Part shown: positions 11,601-23,124 of the stretch, piece by piece
How the letters are laid out: each line of letters opens with the position of its first letter
How positions within the stretch are numbered: the stretch's first letter is position 1
Source: Zizania palustris
Lineage: Eukaryota; Streptophyta; Magnoliopsida; Poales; Poaceae
Length of the DNA: 64,000 nucleotides
Reading direction: 5' to 3'
Assembly: GCA_019279435.1 (NCBI GenBank)
Contig: JAAALK010000086.1
Location: 20,877,913 to 20,941,912 of the forward strand
Program-made: the position numbers and the translations under genes
The notes under the pieces: generated by a model
The model's database searches: none
The model's input: only the letters and a program-made list of their open reading frames with translations
What the model was told of the DNA's origin: nothing

Positions 11601-14296
11601 CCCTAGGTCTGATCCGAGGATTGCCCAAGCTCAAGTTTGAGAAGAATTGAGTTTGCGCTCCTTGTCGACATGGAAAAATGATTGCCGCTTCGCATTCGCC
11701 AGTCACCACAGTGATGACTGAACAGCCCGGAGAACTTCTCCACATGGACACTGTAGGTCCTTCTCGGGTTAGTTCTTTAGGCGGCAAGTGGTATGTATTA
11801 GTTATTGTCGACGATTACTCTCGCTACTCTTGGGTCTTCTTTCTTGCCAGCAAGGATGAAGTGTTTTCACACTTTCGGAGCTTGGCTTTGAGACTTTTCA
11901 CTGAACTCCCTGGTGCATTAAAATTCATTCGAAGCGATAATGGCACTGAGTTCAAAAATAGTCTCTTTGTTGACTTTTGCATGGAGCATGGCATAGAACA
12001 TCAATTCTCTGCTCCGTGGGTTCCTCAACAGAACGGTGTTGTTGAGAGGAAAAACCGCACTTTGGTTGAGATGGCTAGGACAATGCTTGATGAGCATAGG
12101 ACTCCTAGAAAATTCTGGGCTGAGGCCATGAACACTGCTTGTTACATCTCAAACCGAATCTTCTTGCGCTCAATTTTAAATTTGACATCTTATGAGCTGC
12201 GTTTTGGGAGACAGCCCAAGGTTACTCATCTTCGAGTTTTTGGCTGTCGCTGCTTTATCCTAAAATGTGGTAATTTGGATAAATTTGAGTTGCGATCTTC
12301 TGACGGGATCTTTTTGGGTTACACTACTCATGGTCATTCTTATCGCGTTTATAACTTGGAAACTAACACTGTCATCGAGTCATGTGATGTGACTTTTGAT
12401 GAATCAACCTCCTCTGTTAGTTCTGCTTTTGAACAGGCAAATGAACACGACATGGAACAGACCTTATTCGAAGAAGAAGATCCCGGAGAATTCGAGGATG
12501 AACCCCTACTACCCTCGACATCAACCCCCGAAGCTGACCCCGCTTCTACTACTTCGGCACGAGGTTCCGAAGCGGCTACCTCAACATCGGTCATCTTGGA
12601 CCACTCCAACGCACAAGTTGAGGGGGAGACTGCATCCCGCCGCGAGGCTCCACATCATGTTCAAAGGATGCACCCTCCCGAGCAGATCATTGGTGAGCTT
12701 GATCAAAGGGTAACACGTTCTCATGCCCATTTCACTAATGCTGCTTTTGTTGCTTCTTTCGAGCCCTTAGATGTTAGTCATGCACTTTCTGATTCTAGTT
12801 GGATCAATGCCATGCATGAGGAACTTGAAAATTTTGAGAGAAACCAAGTCTGGACGTTAGTTGATCCTCCACCAAATGTTCATTTCATTGGAACAAAATG
12901 AATATTCAAAAATAAACAAGGGGAGGATGGGACAATAGTTAGAAACAAGGCTAGACTTGTAGCTCAGGGCTTTTCTCAACTAGAAGGGATTGATTTTACT
13001 GAAACTTTTGCACCTGTTGCTCACCTTGAGGCCATTAAGATTTTGCTTGCTTTTGCGACATCCCGGGGATTCAAATTCTATCAAATGGATGTCAAAAGTG
13101 CTTTTCTTAATGGCTTCATAGGTGAAGATGTTTATGTAAAACAACCTCCTGGTTTTGAAAACCCCAAGTACCCACATAAAGTCCTTAAACTTCATAAGGC
13201 TCTTTATGGACTCAAGCAGGCCCCTCGGGCTTGGTATGATAGACTTAAGTCTTTTCTGCTTGAGCGAGGGTATTTGATGGGCTCTGTTGATAAAACTTTG
13301 TTTACTCTCAAGCATGGCAAAGATTTCCTCCTAGTTCAGATTTATGTGGATGATATCATCTTTGGTGGCTCTTCTTATGCTTTGGTTGCCGAGTTTGCAG
13401 ATACCATGAGCAGGGAATTTGAAATGTCAATGATGGGTGAACTCACCTTTTTCCTTGGTTTGCAAATCAAGCAAAGCAAACAAGGTACTTTCGTCCACCA
13501 GACGAAGTACACCAAGGACCTGCTCAAGAAGTTCGACATGTCCGATGCGAAGCCCCTCGCCACTCCAATGGCTACATCTGTAGAATTGGACCCTGACGAA
13601 GATGGATAAGCCGTAGATCAGAAGGAGTTTGGGAGCATGATCGGCTCCCTCCTCTACTTGACTGCTACGAGGCCGGACATACACTTTGCAGTGTGTCTGT
13701 GCGCTCGTTTTCAGGCTTCACCACGAGCTTCGCACCGCCAAGCGGTAAAGCGCATCCTAAGGTATCTCAAACAGACCCTTGAATTTGGCATATGGTACTC
13801 AGCGTCTTCATCTTTATGTCTTCGAGGTTATTCCGATGCGGATTTTGCTGGGTGTAGAATTGATAGGAAGAGTACCTCTGGTACTTGTCATTTTCTGGGT
13901 ACTTCCTTGGTTTGCTGGTCTTCCCGCAAACAGTCTAGTGTTGCACAATCGACGACTGAGGCCGAATATGTTGTTGCAGCTAGCTGTTGCTCTCAGATTT
14001 TGTGGATGACTTCCACTTTGCGGGATTTCGGGTTAGATTATAAGAGTGTTCCACTTTTCTGTGATAACACTAGCGCTATCTGTATTGCAAACAACCCGGT
14101 TCAGCACTCCAGAACCAAACACATTGATGTGCGGTATCATTTTCTCAGAGATCACAATGAGAAGGGTGATATTGAACTTCAATATGTTGATACCCAACAC
14201 CAGCTTGCCGACATTTTTACAAAACCCCTCGATGCTTCTCGTTTTGCTTACTTGCGTGGGGAACTTGGCATTTGTCACCCTTACGGCATTTTGTGA
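8666..14296 (+). pseudogene. Sirevirus gag-pol polyprotein, inactivated by in-frame stops
   Basis: One reading frame runs from ATG 8666 to TGA 14294. Gag (8666-10969, 767 aa) opens with a copia gag domain and carries two CX2CX4HX4C zinc knuckles near residues 282-295 and 675-688, with an acidic, coiled-coil-like stretch between them. Further along come the aspartic protease (DSG near 11166), the HHCC zinc site, the integrase core (D in HMD near 11748, D in RSDNG, E in VVERKNR), reverse transcriptase with YVDD near 13345, and RNase H to the end. Stops inside the frame are TAG 10967, TAG 11126, TGA 11648, TGA 12899 and TAA 13607. The first may be the natural gag end with readthrough. The others are most simply decay, since flanking motifs stay in the same frame. 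Confidence 0.9.
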
Positions 14297-15416
14297 GGGG
14301 GAGCAGTTTTAGATGGATATGCCTGTGCTAATTGTGTGCTAAATTGCATTTACATCTTTTGCATTTATATGCCTGCTTATAACTCATGAACTCATGACAG
14401 CTCAGCTCTTGTTAATTTATCTGAAACATTCATGTGCATGATGTTTTATTTTCAAAGTCAAATCGTGCTCACTGCTTAGTCCTGAATCTAGCATGTTTAG
14501 GCAGGACTGCTTTAGCTATCTTTTATCTGCTTGATAGCAAGACACATTTCTTTGGATGCTAAAAATTGCAACTTGAAAAATTGTTCTCAATTTTCATGGA
14601 TATTCATAACGTACCAATCAACTGGTTCACTTGGTTAAAAATAAAAATTCCGTGATTTGCATGCGTTAAGATGAAAGATCCAGGTGGGTTTGTTTGTCGC
14701 ACTACCCTATTCTAGACTGCTTACCATTGCACATTGGTCTGAACTGGAATATTGTAGTGTCTGCCAAAATCATTGCCTCAAGCTTCTTATGGTTTTCATG
14801 CCTAGGCTTGGCCTGATTGGAAAGTATAAGGTGGACAAACAAATAACCCCTGGCACTAAGAAAAGAACAACAAAAATTCATTGCTTATCAAGTTTGCTTT
14901 TCATGCTCCATTTGAACTGGACTTGTCTGTCTAGAGTAGAAATTGACTAGCTTTGCGCAGTCCTTGCTTTTCCTCGTCTAGTTTCCTTGACTAAGTGGTG
15001 ATGCTTTTTATTTCAAAAATGATCAAATCACATGCTTCATCATGTTTTTTAGAGAATGTTAATTTGAGCTGAGCCCATGATCATTGGTATTATTGTTGGC
15101 ATATTTTTGCTTCATATGTCTTTGCAATTCTGCTCATTTCGAAGCTTTGCATCTTCTACATGCTCCTTGATGCTTGCATTGCCAAAGGGGGAGAAATTTC
15201 CAAAGGGGGAGAACATTTGACATAAAGGGGGAGAAGGTTCTTTATTGCCGAAGGGGCTTTTTTTTCTCTTGTGAGAAAGGGGGAAGAAAATTCTGTTGTC
15301 AAGTGACGTGACATGATTTGGCTCTTTTCTGAGTTTTTATGGTCACTTGTGTGCTGAAAGTTTTTAATTTTCTTGGATTTAAAGTTGGTTGTCAATGCAC
15401 TCATCAAGGGGGAGAT
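14297..15416 (+). repeat. Sirevirus 3' untranslated region with multiplied polypurine tracts
   Basis: About 1.1 kb without a convincing gene separates pol from LTR2. AAAGGGGGAGAA occurs at 15184-15195, 15202-15213 and 15224-15235, with a variant at 15274-15290. The polypurine tract next to the LTR is CAAGGGGGAGAT at 15405-15416. Repeated polypurine tracts upstream of the 3' LTR are a described hallmark of Sireviruses. No envelope-like frame is preserved. Confidence 0.8.
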
Positions 15417-17404
15417 TGAGAAACCAAGGGTTGGTTTCGGTGTTTGTGATGAGTGATTGACAGGCTTTTTACCTCTGTTCGAAGGGGTACCTCCGAAGGG
15501 TGTTCGGAGGTGGTTTCACCGAAGGGTGTTCGGTGGTTTGGTTGCTGCAGCTGTTGCAGCGGAGTGTGCCTGTCGGAGGGGTCCGACAGTACACGATGAC
15601 TGGGTGTGTACCGAAGGGTTCGGTACTTTGGGCGGTACACCGGAGTGTGTGCCGGAGGTTGCTAACCCGGAGAGGTCTTCGGAGTACTGGATACACTTGT
15701 CTGTTTGTCTGTGGTGCGCAGGGACTTCGGAGGCGACGGACAAGGTTCGCGGCAGGTGAACCTAGGTCAAGCGGGAGGCTTGATGCCAGGGGAGCGGGGA
15801 GCTCCGTCACGGTGGCTGCGAAGGTGGTCCGGGTTGGTCCTCGGGTCGAGGCGTGCCAGGTGAAGGCAGAGAGTGCGGAGCGTGGCTCCGGGTGAAGGTA
15901 CTCCGAGACAAAGTCCTCGGAGGTGAGACACTTCGAAGGTACTCCGGAAGGAGTGACTTCGGAGTTGGTGGATCAAGTCCTCTGCGGAGGCAAGGGTTCG
16001 AAGTGTGCTCCGGAGGGAGACATTCGAAGGTACCCGACGAAGGTCTCAGAAGTCGAGGTGCATCGAAGGCATGGTCCGGGTGAGGCTCGTCGAGGAGTGT
16101 GCTCGGGGAGAGGCACTGCGACGAAGGGCTCATGGAATGCTTCATGCGGAGGCCTTGGACGAAGGAGGGACTTCGAAGGGTGGTACTCCGAAGGTGGGGC
16201 TTCGGAGTGTGGAAGGCTTCGGAGCGAGGCTAGCTCCGGAGCAAGGTTGACTTGAGGTGCTTCGGCCCGCATGGCTTCGGTACACGGACTGACGGAGTTC
16301 GAGCTGGGTGAAGCTGCGAAGCCGTGGTGGTCCACTCCGGAGGTGTTGGTGCGAAGGCCCAAGGGCTTTGACGACTTCGGCTCAAAACCGCCACTGTATC
16401 GGAGGCTATCTTCGGCGAAGCGAAGGCCGTCAGGCTCAAGACTTCTCGCCGAAGCTACCGCACCCTCGCGTGCGAAGGGAGGTTCCAGAAGGTCAAAGAC
16501 TGCAAAGGCTGACACTGTCTGTTCTGTAAAAAGCTGACGCTGTCCCCTCTGCAAAGCTGACAGAGAAGCCTCCAGAATAAAGGTGGACTACCTTTTGTAC
16601 CCCTTAGTTCTGTAGAGACAAATTCAATGTAAACCCTAGGGGTAAAGTAGTCATTTCCTTTGGGTGAACTGTGGGCTATAAATATGGGGGCTCGGTAGGT
16701 AACATTTAACACTTTGAGCATTTACTGTTGAGCTCCTGTAGCCACATACCTCGCTGTATTCATCCAGAGTTCAATCTATTTGTGTTCCTTGTTCAAGCGG
16801 CGAAGCCCTGCTTCTTTGTGCTTTTTGCTTGAGCTTGCGTTACATACCTCACTAGTTGTAGTGCACCGAAGCCTGTCTAGGCGAAGGTTGACTTTGTGCG
16901 AAGTGTGTTTTTCAGCGTGCTGTCGCTCTGTGTAACTTGAGGCAAGTCCTCACAGCTTACTAGCGAAGCCCTGATCGAGGCCCGTTTTGCTTCTTGTGTC
17001 GAAGCCTTTAGGGAAGTCCGTTTGTGTGCGTTAAGACCTTCGTGTACGAAGCCCAGCACCAGTTGCTGCTGCCAAGTACTTGGTCGAAGTCCCCAGTAGG
17101 GTGTCCACTCTTGCGAAGGGTGAAGTGCGAAGCCTGCTCGAAGCACCCTGTGTGCGGAGCCTGCACTGACTTAGCAGAGTAGATTTTCGTGGGTGGTAAG
17201 TGGAGCGAAGTCTTCTTGGCTTCGAACTTTTGCTCCTGCGAAGCCTGTGTTCGGAGCTGTCGAAGTACCTCCGAACCAGACCTTCGAAGGTAGTGTTCGA
17301 AGCCTGTTCTGCAGAAGACAGGATTAAAACCGAAGGCTGTTTTTAGCCTGAAATTTTAAAAGCTCCCATTCACCCCCCCTCTGGTCGCCGTTTTCGGTCC
17401 AACA
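15417..17404 (+). repeat. Sirevirus LTR2 (inner, complete)
   Basis: This 1988-bp LTR begins TGAGAAACCAAGGG, ends GGTCCAACA and follows a polypurine tract. It differs from LTR1 by many substitutions and small indels, for example a shorter repeat block near its start and different sequence around 16490-16560, so it comes from another element copy. A TATA-like CTATAAATAT lies near 16675. Confidence 0.9.
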
Positions 17405-18562
17405 GCTTCGGAGCGAGGCTAGCTCCGGAGTGTGGTTGTCTTGTGGTGCTTCGGCCTGCATAGCTTCGGTACACGGACTGACGGAGTTCGAGCTGGGAGT
17501 AGCTGCGAAGCCGTGGTGGTCCACTCCGGAGGTGTTGGTGCGAAGGCCCAAGGGCTTTGACGGCTTCGGCTCAAAACCGTCACTGTATCGGAGGCTATCT
17601 TCGGCGAAGCGAAGGCCACCAGGCTCAAGGCTTCTCGCCGAAGCTACCGCACCCCTCGCGTGCGAAGGGGGGCTTCGAAAAGGTCAAAGGCTGCAAGTCT
17701 GACAGAGTCTGCTCTGCAAAAAGCTGGCGCTGTCCCATCTGCAAAGGCTGACAGAGAAGCCTCCAATAAAGTTGACTACCTTTTGTAAACCCTAGGGGTA
17801 AAGTAGTCAATTCCTTTGGGTGAACTGTGGGCTATAAATATGGGGGCTCGGTAGGTAACATTTAACACTTTGAGCATTTACTGTTGAGCTCCTGTAGCCA
17901 CATACCTCGCTGTAGTCATCCAGAGTTCAAATATTTTTGTGTTCCTTGTTCAAGCAGCGAAGCCCCGCTTCTTTGTGTTTTTTTGCTTGAGCTCGCGTTA
18001 CATACCTCGCTAGTTATAGTGCACCAAAGCCTGTCTAGACGAAGGGTGTTTTTTGTGCAAAGTGTGTTTTTCAGTGTGTTGTCGCTCTGTGTAACTTGAG
18101 GCTAGACCTCACAGCTTACTAGTGAAGCCCTGATCGAAGCCCGTTTGCTTCTTGTGTCGAAGCCCTTAGCGAAGTCCGTTTGTGTGCGTGTAGACCTTCG
18201 TGTACAAAGCACAGCACCAGTTGCTGTTGCCAAGTACTTGGTCGAAGTCCTCAGAGGGCTGTCCACTCTTGCGAAGGGTGAAGTGCGAAGCCTGCTCGAA
18301 GCACCCTGTGTGCGGAGCCTGCACTGACTTAGCAGAGTAGATTTTCGAAGGGTGTAAGTGGAGCGAAGTCTTCTTGGCTTCGAACTTTTGCTCCTGCGAA
18401 GCCTGTGTTCGGAGCTGTCGAAGTACCTCTGAACCAGACCTTCAAAGGTTGTGTTCGAAGCCTGTTCCGCAGAAGACAGGATTAAAACCGAAGGCTGTTT
18501 TTAGCCCGAAATTTTTAAAAGCTCCCATTCACCCCCCTCTGGTCGCCGTTTCCGGTCCAACA
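17405..18562 (+). repeat. Sirevirus LTR3, 5'-truncated, outer right
   Basis: It is colinear with 7412-8601 of LTR1 and very similar to it, ends GGTCCAACA, and is followed by the GATTT duplication shared with the left end. It lacks 32 bp present in LTR1 (one GTA-flanked block near 17787), which accounts for the whole length difference (1158 versus 1190 bp). Its first 850 bp are missing because LTR2 abuts it directly. Confidence 0.9.
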
Positions 18563-18567
18563 GATTT

Positions 18568-19374
18568 TTTTCCTGCTGGCTTCAGAAAGAGCGAGTATAA
18601 TATAAGTGTTCTGAATCCAAAGTTCATAGATAAATCTCGCCATCAATTCTATAAAATCTGGAGTCTATGGTTGAATCATGCCATCAATTCTAGCCATAAC
18701 TTTGCGAACCCGAGCCCGCACCATGCGTTTTTGCGATATCGCTGCCCGCTTTCATCGCCGACAATCGCATATGTTCTCGCTGTCGACTCCATCAAGTCCG
18801 TCATCCCCTCCTCGTCCCTGGTTGCCGCTATAATCGGATCCCCGACACCAGATCACCATCGTCGCCTTCATCTCCATCCGTACTTGCAACTCTCACTCAT
18901 CGTCAGTCACCTTTATTTCATAATTATTTTTTGATTCAACATTGTGTAGCATAGATACAATACTAGTGTATATAGATAATTAACTATTATATAAGTGTAC
19001 TATTATATCAACTATATATAATATGATATATGTATAAAGCAATCACTACCTACATCATTAGGACATTTTCAACCCTCCATATCACCTAATGTTCATGACA
19101 TTAAATAGACTATCATATAAGATAAAAAATTAATGTAATAACAAGAAAAATCATAAAAACTAGATCTCATACAAGAAATCAGCTCTTCACAAAAAAAGGA
19201 AAACAAATGAAAGAATTGAAAGAGTCAACAAATACAAGATAGATAATTGGATAAAAATATTTTATTTTTTAAAAAAACTTTCCATCAAAAACATCAATCC
19301 TACATACCGTGGATTTGGATTGCCTTTAGCCCTGCTCTCACCAGCTGTGTTGTACTGCTGATGTGGTGTGGGGT
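18568..19374. other. intergenic, nothing recognised
   Basis: Unique-looking sequence to about 18930, then AT-rich sequence. No supported gene. Confidence 0.6.
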
Positions 19375-19383
19375 TAATAATTG

Positions 19384-19528
19384 GGATAATTTAACTATTT
19401 GCCACTCTTAACATGTGTCAATTAATGGACCACATGTCAGTGACTCAGGTGACTTCACATGTCAGCGACTCAGAGTGGTATTTTTGTTGCCACTCACATA
19501 TTAAGAATGGCAAATAATTAAATGCCCC
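19384..19528. mobile_element. Mutator-like MITE, 9-bp TSD (family M1, copy 1)
   Basis: The 145-bp element starts GGATAATTTAACTATTTGCC and ends GGCAAATAATTAAATGCCCC, imperfect inverted repeats. TAATAATTG flanks it on both sides (19375-19383, 19529-19537). A 9-bp duplication points to Mutator-type transposition. A related copy in opposite orientation is at 55776-55886. Confidence 0.75.
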
Positions 19529-19537
19529 TAATAATTG

Positions 19538-20671
19538 AGGGGTAGTAGATTGCAAAGCTTCCTCCTTTAAAAAGGTTGATTTACTATTTTAAAATTTGAA
19601 AAAAAACTTTTATATTTTTGACATTTGGATCTATTTTTATTGACTCAAATAATATCAACCTCATAAATATCATTATAAATAAAATGTATATTTAGAGTTT
19701 CAAAACAACAATTTTTTCCTTTAAATACACAAGTCGTAGACTCCGGTGAACATATTACATATCTCCGTCTCGGCGTCTCCGCACTCTCTCTCACCTGTTC
19801 CAGCACAACTGCTCAACCTGCTTGATGCTTCTCCTCTTCTTGCACCCCGCACTTGAGCAGTTGAGATCCTTCCTGTATCTCTGGTTCTAGAATTCTGCAG
19901 CGAGAAGCAACGACGACCCACGCGCATGGGCACGGCGTTCCACCTTAAAGATTAGGTAGCTCCTGGGCCCTCTGGATTTTCAGCTCGTTTCCATGATGTT
20001 TGAAAAAAGTTCGCAGATGCACTTTGTCGATTTTAAAATTTGAAGTAGAGGGTATCGCGGATGATACATTGCAACCCTTTTAAAGTTTTTTTCCCTGGTG
20101 GCACAAGTTGCCAGTTGCCACTGTTCTACACAGAAGAACACCTTTTTCAAGGCGGAAAGTATGCCGATTTGGCCGTACATCACCACGAGCTGCGCTCTTG
20201 TTCTGACGTTGATCGGTCCCCCTACGAGCCTCTAGGGATAAGAATTGCCTTCTTTCGTCCCTCCACTGTTTTTGCTCACTTTGAGTTCGGTGTGGTGCGT
20301 CAGAGCGTGCGCATCTGCAGAGAGGAGTTGAAGAAGAAGGGGAGATAGTGGTGGACTGGTGAGGGATTTGATTGGGGCGGTTCTTGTGGTCTCAAGAAAC
20401 GCACTAAGGACAGGTGAAAGGAAGAATAAAGGTGAGAGCTTTTCCTCATCACCTCTTTTTTTGTTCTTGGTTGATGGAATTATCCCCACTCCAACTACCG
20501 ATTTACCGTGCTTGCTTACAAGCTGTAAACTTTCCTTTTAATTCCCCTCTTCTGAAGCAATCGATTTTCTTTCATATATACACTCTCAAGAAACTGATTT
20601 TGTTGGACTGCTGGTGTTCTTTGCGCCATAACTTATTGCAGGTTGAGTGGTAGGGTGTCCGTCGCGCAGCC
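19538..20671 (+). promoter_or_regulatory. upstream region of the BRO1 gene, probable 5' UTR intron
   Basis: No coding gene is supported. A splice acceptor (TTGCAG at about 20636-20641) lies 30 bp before the BRO1 start codon, suggesting an untranslated first exon, perhaps ending near 20358 at CTG/GTGAGG. The transcription start cannot be placed from sequence. Confidence 0.35.
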
Positions 20672-23124
20672 ATGGGTTGTGGGGTGTCGAGGCAGAGGGA
20701 CACCGGCGGTCCGCGGAGACGGCCGGGGAGCGTCGGCGACGTGGTCGTGTTCCTCCCTGGACTCCGGGTGCCGCGGAGCGTGGACTTCTCGCAGGCGCTC
20801 GCCGGGGGCCTCGACAGGAGCGTCGCGGAGAGGCTGTCGGCGCGGCGAGCGCGGGTCGTCGACATGGCAATGCAAGAATCGGCGGCGGCCCTGAAGCCGA
20901 AGCGGAGGACGGCGGCACGGCAAGGTGTGAGGGGGCGGTGGTAGTGCATCTCGATTGCTTTCTGTATCGTATTCGTCTGCAAGATGTGGGCTTTGGAACT
21001 GAAGCCGGATTGTTTTTTCCCCATTTTTTTGCTACTTTCTACAGGTTCTAGCACTGCTAATCTCCTACAGGCTCTGGAAGACTACCTGCCAGCTCTGCTG
21101 GGATTGGTGAAGGAAGGTGAGAAATTGCTCCGACATGGTGGATTTTTGGTTTTGTTGGTTCATAATCTTGTCGTTCCGTTTGATTCAGACTGTGAAATGT
21201 GTAGGCAGTGAATTGCGGCACAGAGTGCAGTTTGTCTGGGCAAACCAAGAGGATAATGCTGATGTATGCTTGGGTCCTAACCATGTGGTGTTTTAGGTTC
21301 TCTGTGATACATAGTTACACACCGTGCCATTAGATCTAACATGGAGCTTCTGGTTGCAGGAAACAGCCATGGCGGATGCATGGTATGAGGTGTTGTCCGT
21401 GCTACATTTGATGGCCATGGTCTGCCTATTGCAAGCCAACTCCCTGCTTCTTCCCAGGTCATATGGTGATGGTTATGCACCAAGGGTTTCTGAAGGTACA
21501 ACTGTGTATCTGAAGCATTATAGTCATAGGAAATAGGAAAATGTCCATGATCTGTTTCCCAGTGAAGTTCTAATTTCGGTGTTTTTGTGCTAATAAAGTG
21601 CCATGCAATTGCCAATGTACACAGAGAGCAGACGGGCCACCGTTGATGTTTTCTTGAAGGCATCTGGCTACTTAGACTGCGCAATTCGACAAGTACTCCC
21701 CCAGATACCATCAGAGCTAAGGTTCGGAACTTCTGAGAAGCAAATTAGATTGGTTTTGAGACTTCGGAGCTGAGAAAGACCCCTTTCAATATGCATTACA
21801 GGAGACAACTTCCAATAGATTTGGCTGAAGGAAATCTCAAAGCTCTTAGCCTGCAAGCTCTGGGTCAGGTACTGTTTTCTTTTATTCTCATTTTGGTAAA
21901 TAATCTCAACAACGGCAGTCCTAAATCTAATGGGCATTTCATTTGGCGTTGCACTTACATCATCGTGAAGCGGAAGCTTTTATGCTATACCCCTTCATTC
22001 AGTTTATCACTAACTTCATGATTCATCATGTTACATTGGTCCAAGTTATTCCTGGTGCTTTCTGTGGCCAGTGGTACATTTGATATCATGGTCCTGAACA
22101 ATCGATAATCTTTGACCTACAGGGAGTTGACATGCAACTTGGCCTGGCAATTGATAGTCCAAAGGCCACTCTAGCAGTAAAACGACGCTTAGCTTGCGAG
22201 ATGGTCAAATATTGGCACCAAGTTCATGAGAACCTCCCAGAGCTTCTAGTGCCTGATGGATGGGGGAGAAAGCATCTACTGTTTGTTAAGTGGAAGTATG
22301 TTGATGCAAAGGTTGGTAAAGTACTTTAGCCTTTATTTTCCTGATGTTAACCTACATTCAAATTGCAAATGAACGTCTGAAACTAATGTGCATGGTTTTC
22401 ATAGGCTGCTGCATACTATTTCCATGGTTTGATTCTTGACGAGGGAAACACAGAGAAATCTCATGGAATGGCAGTGGCTGCCTTGCAAGCTTCAGAAGAA
22501 TTTCTGAAAGAAAGCAAAAGAGCTTCTGAAGCCTTCCATGCAACTCCTCCAACATCAAGGCAAGACATTTTACCCTTTCATTACTCACCACATATTGAAC
22601 ATTTTTTTCCATTTTTTATCATGTTTTACTCTCAGTATAAAAACTTTGCCAAGAATATGACATTTAATCCTAAAGATATAAATTGATATGCAGTAAATTG
22701 TTCAAGGAATAGCTATTTCTGCAGTGTACTAATCCACTCTTAAGCATGGAAACTGAAGTCACAATACCTGTAACTTTGCAGGAGCCCCACTCCTTTCGGA
22801 ACAGCTAAATACATACTTGATAAGATTCCAAAAGATGCTTCAAGCAAGGTTAGGATCAACCAGGACCTGTATACTCAAGAAAGGTAAGAATTCAATTTCA
22901 TAATATGCCTACGACAAAATCCCTTGTAACATAAACAGTAGTACTAAGGTGATCGTTCAGGGAATTGTGAACCCCTGGAAGTAACGTGTTATTTGTTCTT
23001 GGGAATCTGCAGGATCATTGGAACACCACCCCCATTGCCAGATTTCGCGCTGGCTCTAAAACCTGACGACTATGATCTTCCTCCACTAGATCCACTTTGG
23101 AACAAAGAAGACAGTCGTCAGTAA
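20672..23124 (+). CDS. BRO1-like domain protein (endosomal targeting type), 10 exons, 413 aa
   Basis: Exons: 20672-20924, 21045-21116, 21205-21263, 21360-21495, 21625-21721, 21802-21868, 22123-22311, 22405-22559, 22782-22883 and 23013-23124, phase-consistent throughout (1242 nt). The product matches the plant BRO1-like family: conserved stretches include AYYFHGLILDEGNTEKSHGM, SSKVRINQDLY and PDFALALKPDDY. BRO1 domains bind ESCRT-III subunits on endosomes, so a role in multivesicular-body sorting is likely. The protein is essentially the BRO1 domain alone, without the V-domain and proline-rich tail of ALIX. It begins MGCGVS: glycine 2 and cysteine 3 fit N-myristoylation plus palmitoylation, which would anchor it to membranes. 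Intron 8 uses a GC donor. The start was chosen because this ATG gives the MGC motif and opens the GC-rich first exon. Confidence 0.88.

Larger units (their letters stand above)
6561..18562 (+). mobile_element. decayed Sirevirus (Ty1/copia) retrotransposon with three LTRs
   Basis: The insertion is bounded by GATTT at 6556-6560 and 18563-18567, a perfect 5-bp TSD. The order is LTR1, initiator-Met primer site, gag-pol frame, long 3' untranslated region with multiplied polypurine tracts, complete LTR2, then the 3' part of LTR3. The large gag with two zinc knuckles, the repeated AAAGGGGGAGAA tracts and the LTR end in ...GGTCCAACA all fit the Sirevirus genus. LTR1 matches LTR3, not LTR2, so the element is chimeric. 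Several in-frame stops make it unable to move on its own. Confidence 0.9.
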
